From Acidimicrobiaceae bacterium (GTDB lineage: Bacteria; Actinomycetota; Acidimicrobiia; Acidimicrobiales; RAAP-2), in contig PMLJ01000018.1 of NCBI GenBank assembly GCA_003158855.1, positions 104,136 through 168,135 of the forward strand: a stretch of 64,000 nt of DNA, given 5' to 3'. Each line of letters begins with the position of its first letter. Positions within the stretch are counted from its first letter, which is position 1. The translations under genes and the position numbers were made by a program. A model generated the notes under the pieces. It saw only the letters and a program-made list of their open reading frames with translations. It did not search any database and was not told the DNA's origin. Of the stretch, positions 15,560-24,593 are shown piece by piece.

Positions 15560-17026
15560 TTAACCCCTCGACGGTTGCTTCCACAGGGGTTGAGGCAGAG
15601 GGCTGTGGTCTTGGACGATCTTCTCGATCCGGCGAGCCGCTTCGATGATCGTCCACTCGCTGTTGGGCCGTCCGACAATCGCCAGCCCGATTGGAAGCCC
15701 GTGAACGAGTCCCACGGGAAGGCACATGATCGGCCAGCCCGCGATGGCGGGCGCCTGCGTCACGGGGCTGGCGGGCCCGGGGTGCACGCCCACGACGAGG
15801 TCGCTCTTCCAGCTCGGTCCGTACGCGGGAGCGATGACGACATCCACTCCTTCCAGACCGGGCCCCAGACAGGCGTCGATCGCCCACGCGACATTGCGCG
15901 CCCGAGCGTCGGCGTAGACCGGTCCGCTGCGCCCACCCGTCTTGACGGCGTCAATGAAGTACTCGTGTCCGAAGTAGAACTGCTCGCGTTCACGATGCTC
16001 GTCCTCGTAGGCAATGACGTCGGCCAACGAACGCACGCCGCTTCCGGGTCGGTCTTCGAGGTACGCGCCGAGGTCGTCGAGCAGCTCGGCGAAAAGGACG
16101 ATCCCCTCGTCATTGCCTTCCTCCACACCGGGTAGCGCGAGCTCGCGCTCGGGGATGGTGAGGCCGCCCGCGCGAAGCGCACCGACCACTTCGTCAAAGA
16201 GCTGATCCGTTTTGGGGTGTCCCGTGCGCCAGTTCGACGCGACCACCATCGATGGCGTCAGGCTCACCTGGGGCTCTAGGTCTAGCGCCAGCACGCTGTA
16301 CAGAAGTGCCACATCATCAACGGTCCGGCCCATCGGTCCGAGGCTGTCCTGACTCGCGCTGATCGGGACCACGTATTTGGCGGGCACCCTGCCAACGGTC
16401 GGCTTCAGTCCGACTACGCCGTTGATCGACGAGGGGCAGATGATCGAACCGTCGGTTTCAGTGCCAACCGCGAGAGGGGCGAGTCCGGCGGCGAGCGCCG
16501 CGCCGGAGCCCGACGAGGACCCGCCTGCCGAACGGTCGAGTGCCCATGGGTTGGCGACGAGGCCGGCGCTCGCAGAAAACCCGCTGGTGGAACGCGGGGA
16601 GCGTATGTTCGCCCATTGGCTGAGATTGGTGCTGGCGAGGATGATCGCGCCGGCGTCGCGAAGCCGCGCAACCAACGGAGCGTCGCGGCTCGGTCGGCCG
16701 ATGAGCGCCGTTGAGCCCGCCAAGCACGGAAGTCCAATCGCTTCGATGTTGTCCTTGATCAAGACCGGGATTCCGTGAAGAGCCCCGCGCGTAATTCCCG
16801 ACGCGCGCTCCCGGTCGCGTTCTTCGGCCACCTCGCGCGCATCCGGCGCCACTGCGGCGATTGCGTTGAGCGCAATGTGGGTTCCGGCGGCGTCGATCGC
16901 CTTGATGCGCTGGAGGAGCACGTCAACCAGTTGAACCGAGGTGACGTCGCCCGCATCAAGAAGCGCCAGGGTCTCCGTCGCGGAGAGGAACGCGAGCGCA
17001 GCGCTACTTGGGTGGGGATCGTTCAT
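15560..17026 (-). CDS. Amidase (amidase-signature family)
   Basis: A 488-residue amidase-signature enzyme. The Ser-cisSer-Lys triad is visible: K91 in VLIKDN, the GGSSSGSG loop at 168-175 (cis-Ser), and the nucleophile S194 in TETDGS. The rest of the domain follows the family to the conserved P-AGWPIMCLPVG region near 435. It hydrolyses an amide to acid plus ammonia. It is not GatA-like in context, since no gatB or gatC is nearby. TAGTCT lies 6 nt before the ATG, so leaderless. Divergent from the diaminopropane operon. Confidence 0.9.
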   Translation of the reverse strand: MNDPHPSSAALAFLSATETLALLDAGDVTSVQLVDVLLQRIKAIDAAGTHIALNAIAAVAPDAREVAEERDRERASGITRGALHGIPVLIKDNIEAIGLPCLAGSTALIGRPSRDAPLVARLRDAGAIILASTNLSQWANIRSPRSTSGFSASAGLVANPWALDRSAGGSSSGSGAALAAGLAPLAVGTETDGSIICPSSINGVVGLKPTVGRVPAKYVVPISASQDSLGPMGRTVDDVALLYSVLALDLEPQVSLTPSMVVASNWRTGHPKTDQLFDEVVGALRAGGLTIPERELALPGVEEGNDEGIVLFAELLDDLGAYLEDRPGSGVRSLADVIAYEDEHREREQFYFGHEYFIDAVKTGGRSGPVYADARARNVAWAIDACLGPGLEGVDVVIAPAYGPSWKSDLVVGVHPGPASPVTQAPAIAGWPIMCLPVGLVHGLPIGLAIVGRPNSEWTIIEAARRIEKIVQDHSPLPQPLWKQPSRG

Positions 17027-17088
17027 CCACCAAGACTAGGAGGGGCACGCCTGTGAATCTCCGGGTCCGTATCGACCCGCCGCGGCCC

Positions 17089-17110
17089 GGAGGCGCCAAG
17101 TGGCGCCTCC
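17089..17110. repeat. Inverted repeat between the divergent amidase and aminotransferase genes
   Basis: GGAGGCGCC-AAGT-GGCGCCTCC: perfect 9-bp arms and a 4-nt loop, located 63 nt upstream of the amidase start and about 200 nt upstream of the aminotransferase start. Because it sits in a divergent promoter region and lacks a T-tract, an operator or RNA hairpin in a leader is more likely than a terminator. Confidence 0.5.
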
Positions 17111-17234
17111 CAAGAGGTGCGCACGTTCCCGGCGCGGTCCCATCGCCGTCGCACGAGAGTCGGGCCATGGTTACGGGTGGACGACGTCGCGTCGTCACGA
17201 TGCGGACCCGGGATTCACCGGTCCCCTCGGTGGC

Positions 17235-17240
17235 TATACT
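17235..17240 (+). promoter_or_regulatory. Candidate -10 box for the aminotransferase-decarboxylase operon
   Basis: TATACT lies about 66 nt upstream of the ATG at 17307; a poor -35 (GATTCA, 17212-17217) is 17 nt further up. This is the only TAnnnT with near-consensus sequence in the region. It implies a leader of about 60 nt, unlike most single genes here. Confidence 0.3.
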
Positions 17241-17306
17241 TCAAAACTCCAATATTTCGAGCAACACTGCCCGCAGCGATCGCTCCCCACCCGAGAGGAA
17301 TCCGCA

Positions 17307-18551
17307 ATGAACCCATTCGAGGAAATCGAATCAAACGTTCGCTACTACTGCCGGCGTTGGCCCGCCGTCTTCTCCTCGGCACTCGGATCAACGCTCGTGG
17401 ACGAGCGCGGCACCGAGTACCTGGACTTCTTCGCGGGCGCCGGGGCCCTCTCGTACGGGCACAACAATCCCGCCCTGATCGAGGTCGCCATAGAGCACCT
17501 ACGCGCGGGCAAGCTGCTGCACAGCCTCGACACCTTCACCGTCGAAAAGCGCCGGTTCCTCGAGGCGATGCAGCGCCACATCCTCGCCCCGCGCCAACTG
17601 GACATGGTTGTCCAGACGGTCGGGCCAACGGGCGCCACCGCGGTCGAGGCCGCGCTGCAGCTGGCTCAGCGCATCACCGGCAATCGGGCCATTGTCGGCT
17701 TCGCCGGGAGTTATCACGGGATGACCTACCGGGCCGCATCGATCTCGGCGTCGATGGCCGGACGAAAGACCAGCGCGCACCTAAAGGAGTTCGTGGCGTT
17801 GCCCTTCGTCGATCACGTCAGCGAAGCGGACCTCGAACTACTCCACCAGACCCTTCAATCGACGATAGACGGCGAGCCAATCGGTGCCGTCATCATCGAG
17901 CCGACCCAAGGCGAGGGCGGTGCACGTCCCTTCGACCCCTTGTACCTGCGCGCGATCCGCGAGCGCTGCAGCGAACTCGGCATCCTCGTCATCGCCGATG
18001 AGGTGCAGGCGGGCGTAGGAAGGACCGGTCCGTTCTTCTCCTTCGAGGGCTCGGCGCTCGACCCGGACATCATCTGCGTGTCGAAGGCAATCAGCGGCCT
18101 CGGGCTGCCGATGGCGCTCAACCTCGTGCGGCGAAGCCTCGACACGTGGGACCCCGGTGAGTTCTCAGGCACGTTCCGCGGCAACAACCTGGCGTTCGCG
18201 ACCTCAGCGGCCATGCTCGAGACGTACTGGGCCGACTCGGACCTCGAAAAGAACACCGAGCATCGCGGCCGCGCCGTGCGATCCGCCCTCGATGAGATCT
18301 CCAACCAGTTCGGCAATGGCCGATTCGTCGTGCGTGGAAACGGCCTCTTGTGCGGCCTCGACGTGGGCGACACTCGGCTCGCCGCGAACATTGCCCAGGC
18401 TGCTTTCGAGCGTCGACTGATAGTCGAAACCTGCGGCGCGGGCGACACCACCGTGAAGCTGCTGCCACCGATCGTAATCGACGAGGATGAACTGACCAAT
18501 GGACTCGCGAGGCTCGGTGACGCCGTCGCCGAGGCCCACTCGGCACGTTGA
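17307..18551 (+). CDS. dat: L-2,4-diaminobutyrate:2-oxoglutarate aminotransferase (EctB/Dat type)
   Basis: A 414-residue class III aminotransferase. Start ATG 17307 has GAGAGGA upstream and gives the EctB-type N-terminus (FEEIESNVRYYCRRWP...EYLDFFAGAGALSYGHNNP). The PLP lysine is K260 in CVSKAIS, and the cofactor Asp is in IADEVQAGVGRTG (228-240). The enzyme makes L-2,4-diaminobutyrate from aspartate semialdehyde. EctB supplies ectoine synthesis, Dat supplies diaminopropane. Here no ectA or ectC is present, and the next gene, overlapping by 4 nt, is a decarboxylase, so the Dat role is favoured. Confidence 0.85.
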   Translation: MNPFEEIESNVRYYCRRWPAVFSSALGSTLVDERGTEYLDFFAGAGALSYGHNNPALIEVAIEHLRAGKLLHSLDTFTVEKRRFLEAMQRHILAPRQLDMVVQTVGPTGATAVEAALQLAQRITGNRAIVGFAGSYHGMTYRAASISASMAGRKTSAHLKEFVALPFVDHVSEADLELLHQTLQSTIDGEPIGAVIIEPTQGEGGARPFDPLYLRAIRERCSELGILVIADEVQAGVGRTGPFFSFEGSALDPDIICVSKAISGLGLPMALNLVRRSLDTWDPGEFSGTFRGNNLAFATSAAMLETYWADSDLEKNTEHRGRAVRSALDEISNQFGNGRFVVRGNGLLCGLDVGDTRLAANIAQAAFERRLIVETCGAGDTTVKLLPPIVIDEDELTNGLARLGDAVAEAHSAR

Positions 18552-19993
18552 ACGACGCACCGGATTGGCGCGACCTCGTGGTCACCATTGACGAGCACGG
18601 GCTCCAAGTCCTCGCACGCGCAGCGGTCGAGGCGATCGAGAGCCTGCGGCGCCCGGCCGGTCCACGATCGGACCTTTCCCCGATCGCCCTGCATCAACTC
18701 ATCGCGACGCTCGAGATCTGTCCCGACGACGGCGTGGGACTCCCCGACGTCCTGAGGGATCTCGGTTCCCTGGTGTGGGCCCACAGCGTGGTGCCCAGCG
18801 ACCCCGCCTGCGTGGCGCACCTGCACCCTCCGGTACTCGTGCCCGCCGTCGTGACCGAACTCGCCATTGCAGCGTCGAATCAGTCGATGGATTCGTGGGA
18901 CCAATCGCCCGCGGCGACCGAGGTGGAACTGCGTCTCATGGCTTGGCTGGCCAGCCTTCTGGGGATGCCCGAGACCGGTTCGGGCATCATGACATCGGGC
19001 GGAACTGCCTCGAACGTCCTCGCCATCACGCTCGCCCGGTCGTGGGCGGCGGCGAAGTTGGGCGTCGACGTCTTGAAGAGCGGTCTGCCCCCGGAGGCGT
19101 CGAGCTGGCGTATCATCTGTTCCGACCAGGCCCATTTCTCGGTCCAACGCGCTTCGGCGCAGCTTGGTCTCGGCCGTGACGCCGTTGTCGCGGTGGCGAC
19201 GGATTCTTCGGGTTCAATGGACGTCGCTGCGCTCGACGAGACGCTGTCGCGTCTGCTTCGCGACGGCGGAGTGCCAATTGCCATCGTCGCCACCGCCGGA
19301 ACGACGGACCTAGGCGTAATTGATCCCCTCGGTGAGATCGCCGTGCGCGCCAGTCGCCACGACGCGTGGTTTCACGTCGACGCGGCGGTCGCTGGGGCCT
19401 TCATGCTTTCCGACCGTCTTCGTCCGAGCCTGGCGGGGATTGAACTCGCCGACTCGGTGACGATTGACTTCCACAAACTCTGGTGGCAGCCTTTCAACGC
19501 CAGCGCCCTCGTCGTTCGAGACGTCGACCGATTCGATCTGCTCCGGGTGAGATCGAACTACCTCGACCGCGGCGACGAGCTGGAAGGAATGGTGAATCTG
19601 GTCGGACGCTCGCTCGACACGTCGCGTCGCTTCGACGCGGCGAAGGTCGTTGCGACGCTTCAGACCCTGGGCCGCCACGCGCTCGGCGAGATGCTCGAGT
19701 ACCTCGTTGATCTCGCGCACTACGCGGGCATGGTCGTCGAGGCCCATCCGCAACTCGAGCTCGTCGCGCCCACCGCGTCGATAACGTGCGTCTTCGACGC
19801 CCCCGGCGCCAGCGTCGACGACCTGCGAAACGTCCAGCAACGCCTGCTCGCCAAGGGAGAGATGGTGCTCGGACGTACGGAGATCAAGGGACGCGCCGCC
19901 CTGAAGTTCACCTTCATGAACCCCCTCTCCACCAAGGACGACGTCAAACGTCTCGTCGGCATGGTGGTGGACGAACTCAACGCCATTTGCTAG
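18548..19993 (+). CDS. ddc: L-2,4-diaminobutyrate decarboxylase (PLP group II)
   Basis: A 481-residue group II PLP decarboxylase. Landmarks are HLHPP (91-95), SGGTASNVLA (150-159), the stacking His in AHFS (196), Asp in HVDAA (D278) and the PLP lysine K310 in TIDFHKLWW. Homology to the glutamate/aromatic decarboxylase family is clear. The DABA substrate is inferred from coupling to the DABA aminotransferase gene; the product would be 1,3-diaminopropane. The TTG start overlaps the upstream TGA (TTGA), implying translational coupling; no other start fits better. Confidence 0.82.
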   Translation: MNDAPDWRDLVVTIDEHGLQVLARAAVEAIESLRRPAGPRSDLSPIALHQLIATLEICPDDGVGLPDVLRDLGSLVWAHSVVPSDPACVAHLHPPVLVPAVVTELAIAASNQSMDSWDQSPAATEVELRLMAWLASLLGMPETGSGIMTSGGTASNVLAITLARSWAAAKLGVDVLKSGLPPEASSWRIICSDQAHFSVQRASAQLGLGRDAVVAVATDSSGSMDVAALDETLSRLLRDGGVPIAIVATAGTTDLGVIDPLGEIAVRASRHDAWFHVDAAVAGAFMLSDRLRPSLAGIELADSVTIDFHKLWWQPFNASALVVRDVDRFDLLRVRSNYLDRGDELEGMVNLVGRSLDTSRRFDAAKVVATLQTLGRHALGEMLEYLVDLAHYAGMVVEAHPQLELVAPTASITCVFDAPGASVDDLRNVQQRLLAKGEMVLGRTEIKGRAALKFTFMNPLSTKDDVKRLVGMVVDELNAIC

Positions 19994-20030
19994 CGCGTTC
20001 GAACGACGGAGACGTCGGGCCCGTTCGCGC

Positions 20031-20936
20031 CTAGTGCTGGCCGAAAACCCTTCGCGCCAGTCTGACGAGGGGCATGGGCATAAAACGCTTCACCGTGTCC
20101 AACTGATCGCGCAGCTGCGAGAGGTCGCGCAGATCGGTCTCGTACTTCTCTTGAAGTTCCTCGAACTTCGCGCGAAGTTCCGCGAGGCGTCTTGATTCGT
20201 CGTGCAACTTGTCGGTAAGCCTCACGAGTTCATCCGAAAGGTTTTCGAGCGAGCTCGTGCCATCGTCGCGAACCGCCTTCACGACGAACTGGTACGTCTC
20301 CGCTTCGCGATCCTTCAGCACCGCGTTCAGCACCAGGTCGTCCACATCGCTTCGCTCGACACCGATCTCGGTTGAGAACACGGGGACGCTCACCCTCGAG
20401 AACTCGGTGACCACCAACCCCGCTTCCCTCACCAGTTTGAAGAGGCTCTCCTTGGTGAAGAAGTGAAAATGCGTCCGATCAAGGAGGCCGCTGTCGCGGT
20501 AGGGGAACGATCCCTTCATGAGCGCGATCTTCACGTCGGCGTGCGCGATATTCGGCACCGAAATGACGACCATCCCTGAAGGAAGGAGATGCTTCACTGA
20601 TTCTCGCAGCGTCTTCAGGGGATCATGCAGGTGCTCGAGAACGTCACCGAAGAGCACGGCGTCGAAATATTCGCCCTCCAGTTCGTTCCACAGGACGTCA
20701 TCGTCGAAGTTTCCGACAACTACCCGATCGACCCACGGTTCCGCCGATTGAGCGACCAACGGATCGATCTCGATGCCCACCACACTGCACGCTTGGGCGT
20801 TCAGCATTTCACTCATGTGGCCCGAGGCACACCCCGCCTCGAGGACGCGCTTGTTGAAACCAACCATACGAAGCATGTACGCGTGCGAGTCGTTCTCGGC
20901 CTCGGCATCGATGGCCGAGTGGTAATGGGAGAGCAT
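20031..20936 (-). CDS. SAM-dependent methyltransferase with C-terminal coiled coil
   Basis: A 301-residue protein. The class I methyltransferase domain (about 1-200) has motif I VLEAGCASGHMSE (31-43), an acidic strand end VVGIEID and LFGDVLEHLHDP. A helical coiled coil follows (about 230-285, LTDKLHDESRRLAELRAKFEELQEKYE). This layout is common in glycan or O-antigen gene clusters, where the coiled coil mediates assembly, but no glycosyltransferases are adjacent. TAGATT at 20943-20948 is 6 nt before the ATG: leaderless. Convergent with the decarboxylase. Confidence 0.82.
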   Translation of the reverse strand: MLSHYHSAIDAEAENDSHAYMLRMVGFNKRVLEAGCASGHMSEMLNAQACSVVGIEIDPLVAQSAEPWVDRVVVGNFDDDVLWNELEGEYFDAVLFGDVLEHLHDPLKTLRESVKHLLPSGMVVISVPNIAHADVKIALMKGSFPYRDSGLLDRTHFHFFTKESLFKLVREAGLVVTEFSRVSVPVFSTEIGVERSDVDDLVLNAVLKDREAETYQFVVKAVRDDGTSSLENLSDELVRLTDKLHDESRRLAELRAKFEELQEKYETDLRDLSQLRDQLDTVKRFMPMPLVRLARRVFGQH

Positions 20937-21058
20937 GAAGGAAATCTAGTTCCCTGGATTCCATCGACCGTCACGACCACGATCCGGCCGGCCTCGCGCA
21001 GTGATCTCGGGTGGTTTCCGGTGTCTTATCAAGCATTTGCCGGGGATAGGCTCATCAA

Positions 21059-21892
21059 ATGAAGCCTCTTCTGGTCGTCATCCTGATCTGCGCGGGGGTC
21101 TGCGCCTGCGCGTGGGTTGCGTCGCTCGTAACCGGAGATACGTCGTGGGTCGACCGGATGTGGTCGATCGTTCCCCCAATCTATACGTGGGTGTTCGCCG
21201 GGTCCGCGGGGTTCGTCAACGCCCGCCTCGACGTCATCGCGGGGCTCGTCACCATCTGGGGCGCTCGTTTGACGTTCAACTTCGCCCGTAAGGGGGGCTA
21301 CTCGGGGGTCGAAGACTATCGATGGCCCGTCCTGCGAGCTTCAATGACCTCGTGGCAGTTTCAAATCTTCAACCTCTTCTTCATTGTCATCTACCAGAAC
21401 ATCCTGCTCGTGCTCATCTCGCTTCCAGCCTGGAGTGCCTACGAGAACCGAACCACACCGTTTGGCACCCTTGATCTCCTTCTCGCCGGGCTCTTTCTCG
21501 CGTGCACGCTCCTAGAGACGGTGGCCGACCAGCAGCAGTGGAACTTCCAGACCTTGAAACGCAGCGACGTGGAAGCAGGCCGCACGCCGAACCCGCAGTT
21601 CCTCCAGTCCGGCTTCTTTCGCTTCTCGCGCCATCCGAACTACTTCTTTGAACTGGCGCAGTGGTGGATTGTCTTTCTCATGGGAACGGTCGCGGCGGGC
21701 ACGCTGTTGCAGTGGACCGTCGTCGGCGCGTTCCTGCTGAGCGCGCTGTTCGTTGGTTCGACTTCGTTCACGGAAAAGATCACCCTTTCTCGCTACCCCG
21801 AGTACGAGCGCTACCAGCGATGCACTTCCGCCATCGTCCCCTGGTTCCCAAGAGCCTCGACCAACGCGGTCGAAACGCTTCAGGCCGAGTGA
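21059..21892 (+). CDS. DUF1295 membrane protein (steroid 5-alpha-reductase/ICMT-like)
   Basis: A 277-residue protein with about seven hydrophobic helices. The C-terminal hallmark of DUF1295 is present: ADQQQWNFQ, then GFFRFSRHPNYFFEL near residues 180-195, and a final YPEYERYQRCTSAIVPWFP. Relatives reduce steroid or isoprenoid double bonds or methylate prenyl groups; the activity here is unknown. TAGGCT at 21047-21052 is 6 nt before the ATG, a leaderless start. Confidence 0.87.
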   Translation: MKPLLVVILICAGVCACAWVASLVTGDTSWVDRMWSIVPPIYTWVFAGSAGFVNARLDVIAGLVTIWGARLTFNFARKGGYSGVEDYRWPVLRASMTSWQFQIFNLFFIVIYQNILLVLISLPAWSAYENRTTPFGTLDLLLAGLFLACTLLETVADQQQWNFQTLKRSDVEAGRTPNPQFLQSGFFRFSRHPNYFFELAQWWIVFLMGTVAAGTLLQWTVVGAFLLSALFVGSTSFTEKITLSRYPEYERYQRCTSAIVPWFPRASTNAVETLQAE

Positions 21893-22067
21893 GGGATACG
21901 GACGGGCCAGAAGGTCGAGGCTCGCCACCTGCTCTCGCCACCACTTAGGTTCATTCGCGGCGTTCGATTACGGTGACGGATGCCCTGACTGACTCGAGCG
22001 CAGAGCCCGCTGGCGGCACGTGGGGACCAGCTGGACCGTCCAGGGCGACCAGCACTAGATTCGCCGC

Positions 22068-22590
22068 ATGCCAATCACCCCGGACACGAAGAACTGGGCG
22101 TGGGCGGTAGAGCGACGTTGCGAGGAGTGCGGTTTCGACCCCGGGGTTTCTCAAATGAAGACGTGGCCCGGCGATTCGCAAGAACGTGGCGGCGTGGGTT
22201 CCTACTCTCCAACGCGACGACGTCGCCATCCGGCCGAGCGATGACCGGTGGTCGGACCTCGAGTACGCGTGCCACGTTCGTGACGTCTATCGACTCTTCC
22301 TCGAGCGACTCGTCCAGATGCTGAGCGAGGACAATCCTTCGTTCCAGAACTGGGACCAGGAAGAGACCGCAATCGCCGAGCGCTACGACCTGCAGTGTCC
22401 TTCGACCGTGAGCGACGCATTCGTACGCGCGGTGTCGAGCCTGGCCGACCAGTTCCAAAAGGTGAGCGGAACCGAATGGCTTCGACCGGGCATCCGCTCC
22501 GACGGCAGTGCCTACACCATCGCAACATTGGGTGCCTTGGCGCTGCATGACCCGATCCACCACCTCTGGGATGTCTCGCGCAGCGCGTAG
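22068..22590 (+). pseudogene. Second CxxCGF-DinB family gene, broken by two frameshifts
   Basis: The first frame from ATG 22068 gives the family start ending RRCEECGFD. A second frame continues FSNEDVARRFARTWRR from the CCCCGGGG run near 22140. A third carries QRDDVAIRPSDDRWSDLEYACHVRDVYRL through to HDPIHHLWDVSRSA. All three pieces are in the right order with nothing missing. TAGATT at 22056-22061 still stands 6 nt before the ATG. Two one-base shifts, at least one at a homopolymer: recent decay or sequence error. Confidence 0.75.
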
Positions 22591-22604
22591 AGACGCCAAT
22601 CCGC

Positions 22605-23483
22605 TCATAGATGGAACGGGCCGACCAATGACCGCGCGGTCCGGGAGTTCCCCAGCGACGCGACGTGCAGCAACGACTCGGTCGTTCGAAGTAGCGAGTA
22701 ATGGTTGAAGCTGGTGCCCACCCGGACTCCGCGTGGCACCGAGGGCGCGATCACCAGCGTCGGCACGTGACTCGAGGATTGAACGTCGTTCTCGTCGAAG
22801 GTGATGAACAGGGCCAGCGATCGCGACTGGTACTGCGAACTCGCGAGGATTGACGGGACCACCCGGCGGAGCCACGCGTCGCCCGTGGCGACAGGACAAC
22901 TGTGCATGTCATCGCAGGTATTGGGGACGATGAAAGTGAACCGTGCCCCGAGCGATAGCGGCAGGGCGAAGGGAACATCGTTGCGCTGGCACGTGGCGCT
23001 GATCGAGCGGTAGTACACGGCAGGATTGTGTCGGGCCGCGTAGGTGCCGCTCGTAACGAGGTCACATCGCGACGGCATCGACTCGACGAGCGCGCGCCAG
23101 TTCGTTCCCAGTTGCGAGAAGATGCTTGCGGACCTGAGTGGGTGCACGGACGGCTCGCCGTCATCGGTGATCCCCTGGGTCGAACCCGACGTGAGCGCGA
23201 TGTAGTTGGGCAGGCTCGGGTGCGCGACCGCGAAGTAGTTCGTGGCGAGGCCGCAACGCGAGGCAAGTGAGTTCAGATAAGGGGCGTTCGCCGAGCCGAT
23301 CACTGAATAGCCCTGGTTCTCAAGCACGATCCACACCACGTGGTCGTAGTGGACGGCGCCTCCAACGCCGCAGGGCGACGCCGTCGCGATCGGGTTGGAA
23401 GCGCCACCAGCCGTTGCCGGAATCATCGAGCCGGCCAGCAAGAGTGTGGCGGCCAGTCCCGAAAGCCAAACGCGAAGACGCAC
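22605..23483 (-). CDS. Secreted phosphoesterase (acid phosphatase/phospholipase C-like)
   Basis: A 292-residue exported protein with signal peptide (residues 1-28, ending ATAGGA). The domain has VVWIVLENQGYSVI, where Glu and Asn are metal ligands of the PF04185 phosphoesterase family, then AHPSLPNYIALTSGST, FTFIVPNTCDDMHS, and FITFDENDV near residue 225. Relatives are acid phosphatases and phospholipases C. GTG start with a GAGGA site 7 nt upstream. Likely acts outside the cell to release phosphate. Confidence 0.85.
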   Translation of the reverse strand: MRLRVWLSGLAATLLLAGSMIPATAGGASNPIATASPCGVGGAVHYDHVVWIVLENQGYSVIGSANAPYLNSLASRCGLATNYFAVAHPSLPNYIALTSGSTQGITDDGEPSVHPLRSASIFSQLGTNWRALVESMPSRCDLVTSGTYAARHNPAVYYRSISATCQRNDVPFALPLSLGARFTFIVPNTCDDMHSCPVATGDAWLRRVVPSILASSQYQSRSLALFITFDENDVQSSSHVPTLVIAPSVPRGVRVGTSFNHYSLLRTTESLLHVASLGNSRTARSLVGPFHL

Positions 23484-23566
23484 GGTCCCATCCTCGCAGC
23501 GTTCGCCGGCCCCAGTCCATTTGAGGCGCCCGGGCGACCGTCGTTCTGTCTGGCCGGGCCGCCTCG

Positions 23567-24286
23567 TTACTGCGGCGTGGTCACAACTGCGCGCGCGGCG
23601 CGACCCACCCCGATGGAGATGATCGGATCCCGGGCCGGATCAAGCCATCGCATGACCCAGTTCAAATCAGCCACGGGTATCGCCACGCACCCCTGGGTCG
23701 GTGCGCCCATGGCAACGTGGAGGAAGAAGCCGGAACCAGCGCCCTTCACCACCGGGTCGGTGTTGTAGTTGATCACCACGGCGTGCGCGTACGCTGCGCC
23801 GGCGTCGTAGAGGTTCTCCGAACGCGCTCCCGGTGAGAATCGACTCCTCACGTGCTCGTTGTACTGAGCAGAGGTCGGATTCTCGTCCCACCAGTCGTCA
23901 AGGCCCGCGCGAAGGTAGGGCAGCCTCGTCCCGTTGTTCGCCTGGTTGCCGAAAGCCTGGGTCAGGCCGAACACGCCAATGGGCGTGCGGCCGAGCCCCT
24001 CCTTCGTATGACCCACCCCGTGCACGCCAACGTCGGCGACGAAGGGTCCGTTGATCTGGCGGTACTTTCCGTCGCTCTCGAGTTCCCAGGTCCTCACGAC
24101 CGCGACCACCGAATGGGGCGACGTCGCCTGCACGGTGATGACCTGACCGGGCATTGAAGCGCCAAAAGACTGACGAGCGCCGCCAAACGTAACGAGCCCG
24201 ATCACCACCACGAATGCGAAGCCCAGTGCCCGTTTCCTTGGAATAACAACCCTCTCCCCGGCGTCACTCGCCGCTTCTCCTGGCAA
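23567..24286 (-). CDS. L,D-transpeptidase-like (YkuD-fold) exported protein
   Basis: Up to 239 residues. An uncleaved or cleaved N-terminal helix (about 18-43) exports a domain with the YkuD catalytic signature: H190 in GFFLHVAMG and C200 in APTQGCVAIP. The upstream half has TKEGLGRTPIGVFGLTQAFG, also typical. The family makes 3-3 cross-links in peptidoglycan or attaches proteins to it; this variant resembles stand-alone actinobacterial members of unknown target. The TTG at 24286 has TAGGAT 9 nt upstream; later starts are possible. Confidence 0.8.
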   Translation of the reverse strand: MPGEAASDAGERVVIPRKRALGFAFVVVIGLVTFGGARQSFGASMPGQVITVQATSPHSVVAVVRTWELESDGKYRQINGPFVADVGVHGVGHTKEGLGRTPIGVFGLTQAFGNQANNGTRLPYLRAGLDDWWDENPTSAQYNEHVRSRFSPGARSENLYDAGAAYAHAVVINYNTDPVVKGAGSGFFLHVAMGAPTQGCVAIPVADLNWVMRWLDPARDPIISIGVGRAARAVVTTPQ

Positions 24287-24593
24287 CTACCCGCGATCCT
24301 AAAGGCCTTCGCCCCCCGGACCCGCAGATGAGCCCGCCAACGAGCTCGCGAACCAATTCCTGCGTGGTCAGCAAGTTGACCAGTGACCTTGTGCCCTAAC
24401 GGACCCCCGCAGAACTGGAGAATCATTGATGAAACACGATTCGAGGGATTCCTCGGTCTCCGTGCGAATGATTGAACCGAGGAAACGTGACAGATTCAAT
24501 GCACCATCGCGACGAGAAGACCCACCCTGTCCCGCCGATGATCGACAGTGCCAGCGCATCCCTTGAGGAACACCGGCTCCCGCCCGTCTCACG
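24287..24593. other. Divergent intergenic region, no gene seen
   Basis: About 307 nt between the divergent transpeptidase and radical SAM genes. A possible short frame from ATG 24538 ends quickly and has no family match. I find no strong hairpin. The radical SAM start has no obvious ribosome-binding site at the usual distance. Confidence 0.4.

Noticed and set aside
17100..17306. N-terminal extension of the DABA aminotransferase
   Set aside because: EctB-type proteins begin at the ATG at 17307, which has a ribosome-binding site; the extension crosses the inverted repeat and promoter region.
17855..19147. A 430-codon minus-strand frame
   Set aside because: Antisense to the aminotransferase and decarboxylase genes, without motifs.
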